Below, in pieces: positions 1-10,042 of a stretch of 11,720 bases of DNA. How positions within the stretch are numbered: the stretch's first letter is position 1; each line of letters opens with the position of its first letter. Origin of the DNA: CANJDH01 sp031430015 (GTDB taxonomy: Bacteria > Pseudomonadota > Gammaproteobacteria > Burkholderiales > JAEUOS01). The DNA is taken from contig JANPAR010000352.1 of NCBI GenBank assembly GCA_031430015.1, forward strand, positions 1 through 11,720, in the 5' to 3' direction. Both the position numbers and the translations under genes were made by a program. The notes beneath the pieces were generated by a model. The model had not been told where the DNA came from. It was given only the letters and a program-made list of their open reading frames with translations, and searched no databases.

Positions 1-113
1 AACACCATTGCGGCCCATCACACAGGTGCAGGCGCCGGCTGGTATGGTCAGGCTCAAGTCCCACAGGCTGTGGCTCTCGCCGTAGAAGTGATTGAGTTGG
101 CTGACGGTCAGCA

Positions 114-117
<4 letters not shown>
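1..117 (-). CDS. urtE: UrtE, urea ABC transporter ATP-binding subunit (N-terminal part only)
   Basis: This is the first 39 codons of the second ATPase of the urea transporter; the rest lies beyond the left edge. The protein begins MMLTVSQLNHFYGESHSLWD and reaches GRNGV, the opening of the Walker A loop, as expected for a LivF-type ATPase. The ATG at 117-115 overlaps the urtD stop codon as ATGA, so translation is probably coupled; a second ATG follows immediately, so the start could be one codon later. UrtE pairs with UrtD on the cytoplasmic face of UrtB/UrtC to power urea import. Identity rests on the short sequence plus its position at the end of urtABCD. Confidence 0.9.
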
Positions 118-937
<820 letters not shown>

Positions 938-941
<4 letters not shown>

Positions 942-2188
942 GGCGCAGCCTTGAATGGGGCAGTTTCGGGGAGAGTGGCGTTGAGTGAAGCCCCGGCGTC
1001 AGCCTGCGTGCCTGCAGCGGAACCGCCCTGCGCACTGCGCCGCTCACGCCATTGCTTGAAGAAACCGACCACGCCATTGGGCAGAAACAAGGTCACCAGA
1101 ATGAATAGCGCACCGAGAAAAAACAACCAATATTCGGGAAAGGCCACGGTCAGCCAACTCTTCGCGCCGTTGACGATACCAGCGCCAAGAATGGCTCCCA
1201 CCAACGATCCCCGGCCACCTAACGCAACCCAGATGGCAATCTCAATCGAATTCGCAGGCGACATTTCAGATGGGTTGATGATGCCGACCTGCGGCACATA
1301 GAGTGCACCGGCGATGCCGCACATCACGGCAGACAAGGTCCAGATGAATAGCTTGTAGTGCACCGGGTTGTAGCCGGAGAACATGACGCGGCTCTCGGCA
1401 TCACGGATCGCCGTGAGCACGCGGCCGAGCTTGGAGGTAACTATCCAGCGCGCCATCAGCAGCATGCCAATCAACGTCACTGCCGAGAGCACGAACAGCG
1501 TCATGCGCGTACTGGACGTGGCAATCGGAATATCGAGAATGCGCTTGAAATCGGTGAAGCCGTTGTTGCCGCCAAAGCCCGTGTCATTGCGGAAGAACAG
1601 CAGCATAAAGGCAAAGGTCATGGCCTGCGTGATGATCGAAAAATACACGCCCTTGATGCGCGAGCGAAAGGCGAAGAAACCGAACACGAAGGCCAGCAGG
1701 CCCGGTGCCAGCACGACCAGCAGCATGGCGTACCAGAAGTGTTCGGTAAAGCTCCAGTACCACGGCAATTCTTTCCAGTCGAGGAAGACCATGAAGTCGG
1801 GCAACGGCAGGTGATAGACGCCGTCGAGGCCGATCTGACGCATCAGGTACATGCCCATTGCATAGCCGCCGAGCGCAAAAAACACACCGTGGCCGAGCGA
1901 CAGAATGCCGGTGTAGCCCCAAATCAGATCCATCGCCAGCGCAACCATGGCGTAGCACATGATCTTGCCGATCAGGGCGACGGTGTAGTCGGGGATGTGA
2001 AACAGGCTGTCTTTCGGGATCACCAGATTGCACAGCGGGAACACGACAAACGCGAGCACTGCGAAAAACACCACCACCATCCAGCCGCGCGGGCCGTAGA
2101 GACGACCGAACAAGGACGTGCGCACCGGCGGCGCGAACGCTGTGGATGGGGCGAATGCCGCAGACGGGGCGGAAACGGCGGGCGTCAT
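938..2188 (-). CDS. urtC: UrtC, urea ABC transporter permease
   Basis: This is a 416-residue integral membrane protein of the LivM branched-chain/urea permease family, forming the channel with UrtB. Hydrophobic segments run from about residue 37 to 370. Family hallmarks are visible: GYTGILSLGHGVFFALGGYA at 91-110, the GFGGNNGFTDF loop near 204-214, and the ATPase-coupling region ALGGRGSLVGAILGAG at 322-337. The first 22 residues are a low-complexity Ala/Pro/Ser/Thr leader containing the repeat AAFAPS-TAFAPP. The last 35 or so are an Ala/Gly-rich polar tail; neither is needed for the fold. The start is preceded by no convincing Shine-Dalgarno sequence. A start at Met37 would delete the leader, so the N-terminus is less sure than the gene. 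It lies 36 bases after urtB and overlaps urtD by four bases. Confidence 0.95.
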
Positions 2189-2224
2189 GACTGGTGAGCG
2201 GGATCGGGCATCAACGATTAACCA

Positions 2225-3853
2225 TCAACTGTCTGCAAAGCGCCCTTTGAGCGCAAAGATGCCTTGCGGCCGTTTCTGGATGAAGATGATGATGAACACC
2301 AGGATGCAGATTTTCGCCAGCACCGCACCGGTCATGCCTTCCAGAAACTTGTTGGCAATGCCTAAGCCCATCGCCGCGTAGACCGTGCCGGCCAACTGCC
2401 CTACTCCGCCCAGCACCACCACCATGAATGAATCGACGATGTAGCTCTGGCCGAGATCCGGCCCGACATTGCCGATCTGCGACAGCGCGCAACCAGCCAA
2501 GCCTGCAATGCCTGAACCCAAACCAAAGGCGACGGTATCGATGCGCTTGGTCGGCACGCCCACGCACGACGCCATGCCCCGATTTTGCGTGACCGCACGC
2601 ACAAACAAACCGAGGCGCGTGCGCGTCAGCATCAGCCACACCATGAGCAGCACAAAGAATGCAAAGCCGATGATGACGATGCGGTTGTACGGCAGCACCA
2701 CGCCCGAGAGCAGCTCGATGCCGCCCGACATCCACACCGGGTTTTCCACCTGTACGTTTTGCGCACCGAAAATCGAGCGCGAGGCCTGGATCAGCATCAG
2801 GCTGATGCCCCAGGTCGCGAGCAGGGTTTCGAGCGGACGCCCATAGAGAAAGCGGATTACCGTTCGTTCGAGCAGCATGCCGACCAGCGCAGCCACGGCG
2901 AACGACACCGGCACGGCAGCGAGCAAATACCAGTTGAACGCACCGGGCAAATTGGCCTTGAACACATTTTGCACAAGGTAAGTCGAATACGCGCCGACCA
3001 TGATGAGCTCGCCATGCGCCATGTTGATGACGCCCATCAGCCCATAGGTGATGGCGAGGCCGAGCGCGGCGAGCAGCAGAATGGAACCCAAGCTGATGCC
3101 GGTGAAGATTTGCCCCATGCGCTCGCCGGTGGAGAGCTTGGATTGCACCGCGTCGAGCGAGCGCTGCGCGGCCGCGCGAATGTCGGCGTCGGGTTCGACA
3201 AAGTCGCCACCGTCGGCCTTTGACTTGCGCGCCAGCAGGCCGATCAGCAAGGTCTTGGTGCTCGGGCTGTTGCTCGCTGCCAGGGCAGAGATCGCCGCCA
3301 TGCGCGCAGGCTTGTCGCCCGAGTTCAGCTGAATCGAGGCTTGGGTGAGCGCGAGAATCGCCTTGATGTCCGCGTTGGTCTCTTTCGCCACAGCGGTGGC
3401 GATGGCCGGCAGCATCGATTCCTCAGCATTGGTCTGCAACTCTTTGGCGGCGGCGAGGCGCCCGGCGGCATCCGGTGAAGCCAGTTTGAGCGCGGCAATC
3501 GCGGTGCTGATTTCCTTGCGCACGCGGTTGTTGATAACCACGTCTTCGAGGCCGTCGGGCAGCGGCTCGACCGCCTTGCCGGTCACGATATCCGTGCCTT
3601 TGCCATCCTTGACGATGACAATGATTTTCTTCTCTTTCGTGTCAGGCGAGGCCTGCACCGAGTCATCGGCCAGGGCCTGCAGCAGCGGAATCGCGGCCTC
3701 ATCGGCGGCGCTCACAATCTGCGCGAGCGCGGCAAGCTTGTCGTCCGGCTCGCCGTAGGCCAGCTTTTGCAATAACTCCGGTGACACCGCATGGGCAGAC
3801 ACTGCTGCCAGACACAGGACACATTGCAAAAACAGGCGCAACAAAACTCTCAC
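2225..3853 (-). CDS. urtB: UrtB, urea ABC transporter permease with large periplasmic N-terminal domain
   Basis: This is the LivH-type permease partner of UrtC. From the GTG at 3853 it is 542 residues. Residues 1-22 form a classical signal peptide (MRVLLRLFLQC... ending AVSAHA). Residues 23 to about 247 are a soluble, mainly helical, alanine-rich region with HEAT-like character, probably periplasmic. The permease follows: GLMGVINMAHGELIMVGAY at 271-289, and the ATPase-coupling loop VVLGGVGQLAGTVYAAMG at 479-496. The long N-terminal form is known among proteobacterial UrtB proteins, while LivH itself is near 300 residues. A TTG at 3895 would add 14 residues and spoil the signal peptide; the GTG has GGAAAG six bases upstream, so I prefer it. 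It sits about 190 bases after urtA, with strong RNA structure between them. Confidence 0.93.
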   Translation of the reverse strand: MRVLLRLFLQCVLCLAAVSAHAVSPELLQKLAYGEPDDKLAALAQIVSAADEAAIPLLQALADDSVQASPDTKEKKIIVIVKDGKGTDIVTGKAVEPLPDGLEDVVINNRVRKEISTAIAALKLASPDAAGRLAAAKELQTNAEESMLPAIATAVAKETNADIKAILALTQASIQLNSGDKPARMAAISALAASNSPSTKTLLIGLLARKSKADGGDFVEPDADIRAAAQRSLDAVQSKLSTGERMGQIFTGISLGSILLLAALGLAITYGLMGVINMAHGELIMVGAYSTYLVQNVFKANLPGAFNWYLLAAVPVSFAVAALVGMLLERTVIRFLYGRPLETLLATWGISLMLIQASRSIFGAQNVQVENPVWMSGGIELLSGVVLPYNRIVIIGFAFFVLLMVWLMLTRTRLGLFVRAVTQNRGMASCVGVPTKRIDTVAFGLGSGIAGLAGCALSQIGNVGPDLGQSYIVDSFMVVVLGGVGQLAGTVYAAMGLGIANKFLEGMTGAVLAKICILVFIIIFIQKRPQGIFALKGRFADS

Positions 3854-3908
3854 GATGGTCTTTCCATCAGTCAAACAGTCAATTTGGAGGATCAAACATC
3901 ACGACAAA

Positions 3909-3983
3909 CGCGCGGGGCCAGTTCTTACGGAACTGCGCTGACTGAACTGCGGGAGGAGGTCGCCAATCGAGCGGCCCCGCGCG
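3909..3983 (-). repeat. Long inverted repeat between urtA and urtB, with nested hairpin
   Basis: CGCGCGGGGCC at 3909-3919 and GGCCCCGCGCG at 3973-3983 are perfect 11-base reverse complements, 53 bases apart. Inside lies a second hairpin, CAGTTC/GAACTG at 3919-3924 and 3930-3935, with a five-base loop. A direct repeat GAACTGCG occurs at 3930-3937 and 3944-3951, so on the transcribed strand either copy could pair with the single complement. In the transcript the long stem is followed by TTTGTC, only weakly U-rich. Likely roles are protecting the abundant urtA message from 3' decay or partly terminating it, so that more binding protein than permease is made. The pairing is seen; the role is inferred. 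Confidence 0.6.
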
Positions 3984-4041
3984 GGTGCTACAGAAAACTA
4001 CTTACCGAGCTACTTGCAGTACTGCCTGACTGCTCACAGTC

Positions 4042-5307
4042 TTACTTCTTCTCGGGCTCATCCTTCTTCTTGTCGTTGCCGGCAATGAAGGGGCTCCAGG
4101 GCTGCGCCTTGATCGGGCCCTTGGTCTTCCAGACCACGTTGAACTGGCCGTCGGCCTTGATTTCACCAATCAGCACCGGCTTGTGCAGGTGATGGTTCTT
4201 GGCGTCCATGGTGGCGGTAAAGCCCGACGGTGCCTTGAAGGTCTGGCCGTTGATGGCGGGGATGATCTTGTCGGTCTCGATCGACTTGGCCTTGGCGGCC
4301 GCTTGCGCCCACATGTGGACGCCAATGTAGGTCGCTTCCATCGGGTCATTGGTCAAAGGCTTGTCGGCGCCGGGCAATTTCTTGGCCTTGGCGTAAGCAG
4401 CCCATTTTTTCTTGAACTCGTCGTTGGCCGGGTTCTTGACCGACATGAAGTAGTTCCATGCAGCGAGGTGGCCTACGAGAGGCTTGGTGTCGACACCGCG
4501 CAACTCTTCTTCACCGACCGAGAACGCGACGACCGGAACGTCTTTGGCTTTCAGACCGGCGTTGCCCAGCTCTTTGTAGAACGGCACGTTGGAGTCGCCA
4601 TTGATGGTCGAGACCACTGCCGTCTTGCCGCCCTGTGCGAACTTCTTGATGTCGGCCACGATGGTTTGATAATCGCTGTGGCCAAAGGGCGTGTACTTCT
4701 CGTCGATGTCCTTGTCTTCCACGCCCTTCGATTTCAGGAATGCGCGCAGAATCTTGTTGGTGGTGCGCGGGTAGACGTAGTCGGTGCCGAGCAGCACCCA
4801 GCGGCGGGCAGCCCCGCCGTCTTTGCTCATCAGGTACTCGACTGCGGGAATCGCCTGCTGATTCGGCGCAGCACCGGTGTAGTAAACGTTCTTCGAGAGT
4901 TCTTCGCCTTCGTATTGCACGGGGTAGAACAGCAGGCTGTTGAGTTCTTCAAACACCGGCAGTACCGACTTGCGCGATACCGAGGTCCAGCAGCCGAAAG
5001 TCACGGCCACTTTGTCCTTGGAGATCAGCTGACGCGCCTTCTCGGCGAACAACGGCCAGTTGGACGCGGGGTCAACGATCACGGGTTCCAGCTTCTTGCC
5101 GAGCACGCCGCCTTTGGCATTGATCTCGTCAATCGCCATCAGGGCCACGTCTTTCAACACCGTCTCGGAAATCGCCATCGTGCCGGAGAGCGAATGCAGC
5201 ACGCCTACCTTGATGGTTTCTTGCGCCATCAGCGGCAGCGAGAACAGGCCAGCGGCCGCGAGCGACGCGCTCAGCGCCAATCGTTTTACAAATACTCTGC
5301 GTTGCAT
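4042..5307 (-). CDS. urtA: UrtA, periplasmic urea-binding protein
   Basis: This is the 421-residue substrate-binding protein of the urea ABC transporter, family of branched-chain amino acid/amide binding proteins. The N-terminus has RR at 3-4 in RRVFVKR, followed by a hydrophobic stretch and a likely cleavage after LPLMA at residue 28, which resembles a twin-arginine signal. The mature protein opens ETIKVGVLHSLSGTMAISE, and TFGCWTSVSRKSVLPVFEE and YVYPRTTNKILRAFLKSKG are typical of UrtA/FmdD-type proteins. The C-terminus is an unusual charged tail, KKKDEPEKK. A strong ribosome site, GGAGGAG (complement at 5315-5321), precedes the ATG. It is first in its operon, transcribed from the divergent region, and probably under nitrogen control. 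The amide-binding homologue FmdD is the main alternative, but the urease neighbours favour urea. Confidence 0.95.
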   Translation of the reverse strand: MQRRVFVKRLALSASLAAAGLFSLPLMAQETIKVGVLHSLSGTMAISETVLKDVALMAIDEINAKGGVLGKKLEPVIVDPASNWPLFAEKARQLISKDKVAVTFGCWTSVSRKSVLPVFEELNSLLFYPVQYEGEELSKNVYYTGAAPNQQAIPAVEYLMSKDGGAARRWVLLGTDYVYPRTTNKILRAFLKSKGVEDKDIDEKYTPFGHSDYQTIVADIKKFAQGGKTAVVSTINGDSNVPFYKELGNAGLKAKDVPVVAFSVGEEELRGVDTKPLVGHLAAWNYFMSVKNPANDEFKKKWAAYAKAKKLPGADKPLTNDPMEATYIGVHMWAQAAAKAKSIETDKIIPAINGQTFKAPSGFTATMDAKNHHLHKPVLIGEIKADGQFNVVWKTKGPIKAQPWSPFIAGNDKKKDEPEKK

Positions 5308-5647
5308 GAGAAAACTCCTCCAAGGAATGGGTGAACGACAAAGACAAACCGGATTGGACTGGCAGCGTATGCCGCTGCGATCAAGTCACTGGCTATTGAG
5401 CATGCAGCGTGCCACCTTTGGCGTCATCTTCATGACAATGGCTCCCACCAAGGGTTTCAGTGCACATCCCCTCAAGTGAGCGCACTTCTTTTGGGCGCGG
5501 TTAGCCAGTTTTGCACCACGGAGAGGCGGGTTGATTTTGGAGCGCACCTAAATCGCGCATGCACAACAACGAACGTGCGTTACAAGCTTTTGCCTTGACC
5601 AATTCAATCAGTTAAGCTTTGCGCGCTTTAATCCTTCAGGCCCGATC
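5308..5647. other. Divergent intergenic control region between urtA and ureA
   Basis: These 340 bases separate the outward-facing urtA and ureA genes and carry no credible coding sequence. They hold the sigma-54 promoter for urtA. Two direct GCACC half-sites lie at 5513-5517 and 5544-5548, 31 bases (about three helical turns) apart; they resemble halves of the NtrC site GCACCA-N5-TGGTGC but are not full dyads. A short inverted repeat AAGTG/CACTT is at 5474-5478 and 5483-5487. AAGCTTTTGC and AAGCTTTGCG recur at 5584 and 5614. I could not find a convincing promoter for ureA. Confidence 0.7.
5399..5414 (-). promoter_or_regulatory. Sigma-54 (RpoN) promoter for urtABCDE
   Basis: Read on the minus strand the element is TGGCACG-CTGC-ATGCT. 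The sigma-54 consensus is TGGCACG-N4-TTGCW, so it matches at 11 of 12 defined positions with the obligatory GG-N10-GC spacing. The predicted start of transcription is near 5388, giving a leader of about 80 bases before urtA. Sigma-54 promoters need an enhancer-binding activator; NtrC is the usual one for urea uptake genes in proteobacteria, which is inference here. Confidence 0.8.
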
Positions 5648-5950
5648 ATGGAATTGACCCCGCGCGAACGCGACAAGCTGCTCATCTTCACCGCTGCCCT
5701 GGTGGCAGAACGCCGCAAGGCACGCGGCCTCAAACTCAACTATCCCGAGAGCGTCGCCTTCATCAGCGCCGCCATCATGGAAGGTGCGCGCGATGGCAAG
5801 AGCGTCGCCGCGCTGATGAGCGAAGGCACGAAAATTTTGTCGCGGGCCGACGTCATGGAAGGCGTGCCGGAGATGATTCCCGACATTCAGGTCGAAGCCA
5901 CCTTCCCCGACGGCACCAAGCTCGTCACTGTGCACCACCCGATTCCTTAA
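5648..5950 (+). CDS. ureA: Urease gamma subunit UreA
   Basis: This is the 100-residue gamma subunit of the cytoplasmic nickel urease, which with UreB and UreC hydrolyses urea to ammonia and carbamate. The sequence MELTPRERDKLLIFTAALVA is the family's usual opening, and the length is exactly that of separate bacterial gamma subunits. Conserved LNYPESVAFISAAIMEGARD and the C-terminal FPDGTKLVTVHHPIP are present. The subunit is structural and carries no catalytic residue. The ribosome site is weak (CAGG a few bases upstream). It is the first gene of ureABCEFG and lies 12 bases before ureB. No ureD precedes it, which is unusual because ureD commonly leads the operon. Confidence 0.98.
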   Translation: MELTPRERDKLLIFTAALVAERRKARGLKLNYPESVAFISAAIMEGARDGKSVAALMSEGTKILSRADVMEGVPEMIPDIQVEATFPDGTKLVTVHHPIP

Positions 5951-5962
5951 CGAGGTGCGACG

Positions 5963-6270
5963 ATGATTCCCGGAGAATTCCAGATACAGGCGGGTGAGAT
6001 CGAGATCAATGCCGGCCGCGCCACCGCGACGGTAAACGTCGCCAACAGCGGCGACCGCCCGATCCAGGTCGGCTCGCACTTTCATTTTTACGAGACCAAT
6101 GGCGCGCTGCAGTTCGAGCGCGAGACCGCCTACGGCATGCGCCTCAATATTGCCGCCGGCACGGCGGTGCGCTTCGAGCCGGGGCAATCGCGCACGGTGG
6201 AGCTGGTCGCGCTCGCGGGAGCACGCAAGGTGTACGGCTTCAACGCGGCGGTGATGGGAGCATTGAAGAA

Positions 6271-6274
<4 letters not shown>
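5963..6274 (+). CDS. ureB: Urease beta subunit UreB
   Basis: This is the 103-residue beta subunit of urease. It opens MIPGEFQIQAGEIEINAGR and contains the conserved core RPIQVGSHFHFYETN followed by FERETAYGMRLNIAAGTAVR and FEPGQSRTVELVALAG. These are standard for stand-alone beta subunits, and the length is as expected. It packs between the gamma and alpha subunits in the trimeric (or higher) urease assembly. A good ribosome site, GAGGTG, lies six bases before the ATG. Its stop codon overlaps the ureC start as ATGA at 6271-6274, so the two are probably translated together in the required one-to-one ratio. Confidence 0.98.
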
Positions 6275-7992
<1,718 letters not shown>

Positions 7993-7994
7993 GC

Positions 7995-8645
7995 ATGCTG
8001 ACTCTCAACACGCGCGTGCCGCCCCAGGCACAGGTGGATGGCGAACTCGCCTTGCCTTATGAGTTGCGCGAAAAAAGCCGCCTGCGCGCCACCCTCACCG
8101 GTGGCGCACTCGCGGGTCAGGAAGCCGCCCTCTTTCTCGAGCGCGGCACCGTGCTGCGCGGTGGTGACTGCCTGCAAGGGCCGGACGAACAGGGCGCCAA
8201 GCGAAGCGTGCGTGTGCTCGCCGCGCCAGAACCCGTGCTCGAAGTCGAATGCCACGACGCTGACGAATTCGCGCGTTGCGCCTATCACCTGGGCAACCGC
8301 CACACGCCCTTGCAGTTTGTGCCGCGCAAGGACGACGGCCACTACGCCCTGCGCATCCGGCGCGATCATGTACTCGCCGAAATGCTCGATGGCCTCGGTG
8401 CGCATTCGCATGAAGTGATGGCGCCGTTCGAACCCGAGGCCGGCGCCTATGCGGCTGCGGGGCACGCGCACGCCGCCAGCCAGGGTCACGGGCATGGACA
8501 CGACGACGGGCACGATCACGGCCATGGGCATGCTCACGATCATGCCGTGCATCCCGGCAGCCGCATGCCGGTGCATGAGCCAAAAATCCATCGCCCCGAT
8601 CCCGCCAAGTGGCCGGTCAAGTCCTCACGCACGCAGGACAAATGA
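7995..8645 (+). CDS. ureE: UreE, urease nickel metallochaperone with histidine-rich tail
   Basis: From the ATG two bases after the ureC stop, this is a 216-residue UreE. It binds nickel and hands it to the UreG/UreF/UreD complex. The N-terminal peptide-binding domain runs to about residue 75, and the metal-binding domain contains the conserved HLGNRH at 98-103 with Asp/Glu-rich surroundings (VECHDADEF). Residues 157-186 contain 12 histidines alternating with Gly, Ala and Asp, a nickel-storing tail like that of Klebsiella. Unusually, about 30 further residues follow the histidine block (MPVHEPKIHRPDPAKWPVKS), making it longer than the roughly 150-160-residue norm. In-frame codons upstream of the ATG lie inside ureC and are not UreE. 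The stop overlaps the ureF start as ATGA. Confidence 0.96.
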   Translation: MLTLNTRVPPQAQVDGELALPYELREKSRLRATLTGGALAGQEAALFLERGTVLRGGDCLQGPDEQGAKRSVRVLAAPEPVLEVECHDADEFARCAYHLGNRHTPLQFVPRKDDGHYALRIRRDHVLAEMLDGLGAHSHEVMAPFEPEAGAYAAAGHAHAASQGHGHGHDDGHDHGHGHAHDHAVHPGSRMPVHEPKIHRPDPAKWPVKSSRTQDK

Positions 8646-9340
8646 CGCAGCCGCTTTCATCCATCAGTCTGCTGCGCTTGCTGCATCTGGCCAGCCCGAC
8701 GCTGCCGGTCGGGGCCTACAGCTACTCGCAAGGTCTTGAATCGGCGATTGATGTGGGCATCGTGACCAATGAAGCGACGGCGCTGGCCTGGATCAGCGAC
8801 ACCCTCACCTGCTCAGTGGCGCGCCTCGAAGCGCCGGTGTTTTGCCGCTTGCTGCGCGCCTGGGCCGCAGAGGATCACGCCTCGGTGCAGCGCTGGAACG
8901 TTTTCTTCCTAGCCTCGCGTGACAGCGCCGAGTTTCGGGCCGAGACGGTGCAGATGGGCTATTCGCTGGCGCGCTTGCTGCGCGACCTCTACCCTGCGGA
9001 TAAGCGTGTAGAGGCGCTTCCACCAACGGTTTCCGAGGCATCGACTTGCTTCCCCAGCGCGATGGCGCTGGCCTGCGTGATGCTTGACACGCCGCTCGAA
9101 GCGTCGGTGCACGCCTATCTGTTTGCCTGGGCCGAGAATCAGGTGTTGGCGGCGTTGAAGGCGGTGCCGCTCGGGCAAGTGTCCGGGCAGCGCATGCTGT
9201 TTGCACTGGAGGCACCCCTGCTCGCTGCTGCGGCCACGGCCATCACGCTGGACGATGAAGACATCTCGAACTGGACGCCCGGCCTGTCATTTCTGTCGAT
9301 GCGCCACGAAACCCAGCACAGCCGGATTTTCCGCTCGTAA
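8642..9340 (+). CDS. ureF: UreF, urease accessory protein
   Basis: This 232-residue protein is a mainly helical urease maturation factor. With UreD it binds the apo-urease and recruits UreG, acting to gate or check GTP-dependent nickel insertion. The hallmark SPTLPVGAYSYSQGLE is at 18-33, GQVSGQ at 178-183, and the conserved C-terminus RHETQHSRIFRS closes the protein; length is normal. I chose the ATG at 8642, which overlaps the ureE stop (ATGA). An upstream in-frame ATG at 8609 would add 11 unconserved residues inside ureE. The C-terminal tail normally contacts UreD, which implies a ureD gene elsewhere in this genome. Confidence 0.97.
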   Translation: MTQPLSSISLLRLLHLASPTLPVGAYSYSQGLESAIDVGIVTNEATALAWISDTLTCSVARLEAPVFCRLLRAWAAEDHASVQRWNVFFLASRDSAEFRAETVQMGYSLARLLRDLYPADKRVEALPPTVSEASTCFPSAMALACVMLDTPLEASVHAYLFAWAENQVLAALKAVPLGQVSGQRMLFALEAPLLAAAATAITLDDEDISNWTPGLSFLSMRHETQHSRIFRS

Positions 9341-9362
9341 ACCTCACCTCACAGGATTCATC

Positions 9363-9992
9363 ATGAGTACACAGCCCTTAAGAGTAGGCATTGGCGGCCC
9401 GGTCGGCTCCGGCAAAACCGCGCTATGCGAAATGCTCTGCAAAGGCATGCGCGACCAGTACGACATGGGCGTCATCACCAATGACATCTACACCAAGGAA
9501 GACATGGAGATTTTGCTGCGCGCCGGCGCTCTGCCGCCCGAACGCATCATGGGCGTCGAGACCGGCGGTTGCCCGCACACCGCGATTCGCGAAGACGCCT
9601 CGATCAACCTCGAAGCCATCGCGCGCATGCAGGCCGACTTCCCGAGCCTCGATTTGATCCTGCTCGAATCCGGTGGCGACAACCTCGCCGCCACCTTCAG
9701 CCCCGAGTTGTCCGACCTCACGCTCTACGTGATCGACGTGGCCGGCGGCGAGAAGATTCCGCGCAAGGGCGGCCCCGGCATCACACGCTCGGACCTGCTC
9801 ATCATCAACAAGACTGATCTCGCGCCGCATGTCGGCGCCAACCTCGACATCATGGCGAGTGACGCGAAAAAGCAGCGCGGCGAACGGCCCTTCCTCTTCA
9901 CCAATCTGCGCAAGGGAGACGGTGTAGCCGAGGTGATTGCCTTCATCCGCAAGGAAGGCCTGCTCGACGAAGCACGCAAGCACAAACACTGA
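9363..9992 (+). CDS. ureG: UreG, urease maturation GTPase
   Basis: This 209-residue SIMIBI-class GTPase powers nickel delivery to urease. The P-loop GPVGSGKT is at 12-19, the TNDIYTKEDMEIL region at 39-51, the nickel-binding CPH motif (Cys70, His72, in VETGGCPHTAIREDAS) is intact, and the guanine-specificity motif NKTD is at 149-152. It dimerises on Ni and GTP through the CPH motif. The ATG at 9363 is preceded by a modest AGGA ribosome site and lies 22 bases after ureF; longer reading frames upstream run through ureF and are not part of UreG. It ends in KHKH, a small extra metal-binding possibility. Length and motifs are entirely ordinary. Confidence 0.98.
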   Translation: MSTQPLRVGIGGPVGSGKTALCEMLCKGMRDQYDMGVITNDIYTKEDMEILLRAGALPPERIMGVETGGCPHTAIREDASINLEAIARMQADFPSLDLILLESGGDNLAATFSPELSDLTLYVIDVAGGEKIPRKGGPGITRSDLLIINKTDLAPHVGANLDIMASDAKKQRGERPFLFTNLRKGDGVAEVIAFIRKEGLLDEARKHKH

Positions 9993-10042
9993 CACCCGCA
10001 CTGACGCCAGCACCGACATCGGCACCGCCGCACACCTCACAC

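Noticed and set aside
1358..2197. 279-codon histidine- and glutamine-rich frame on the plus strand opposite urtC
   Set aside because: Composition comes from reading the complement of a hydrophobic membrane-protein gene; no ribosome site or family resemblance.
3919..3935. Guanidine-II (mini-ykkC) riboswitch, because a hairpin loop shows ACGG
   Set aside because: ACGG appears only on the plus strand, whereas this region is transcribed from the minus strand; there is no second matching hairpin.
4183..5334. Long open frame (383 codons) on the plus strand opposite urtA
   Set aside because: It is the mirror of the well-recognised UrtA frame in GC-rich DNA; its product is rich in His, Arg and Val with no domain.
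5595..5632. TTGACC at 5595 and TTTAAT at 5627 as a sigma-70 promoter for ureA
   Set aside because: Spacing is 26 bases rather than about 17, and transcription would start almost at the ureA start codon.
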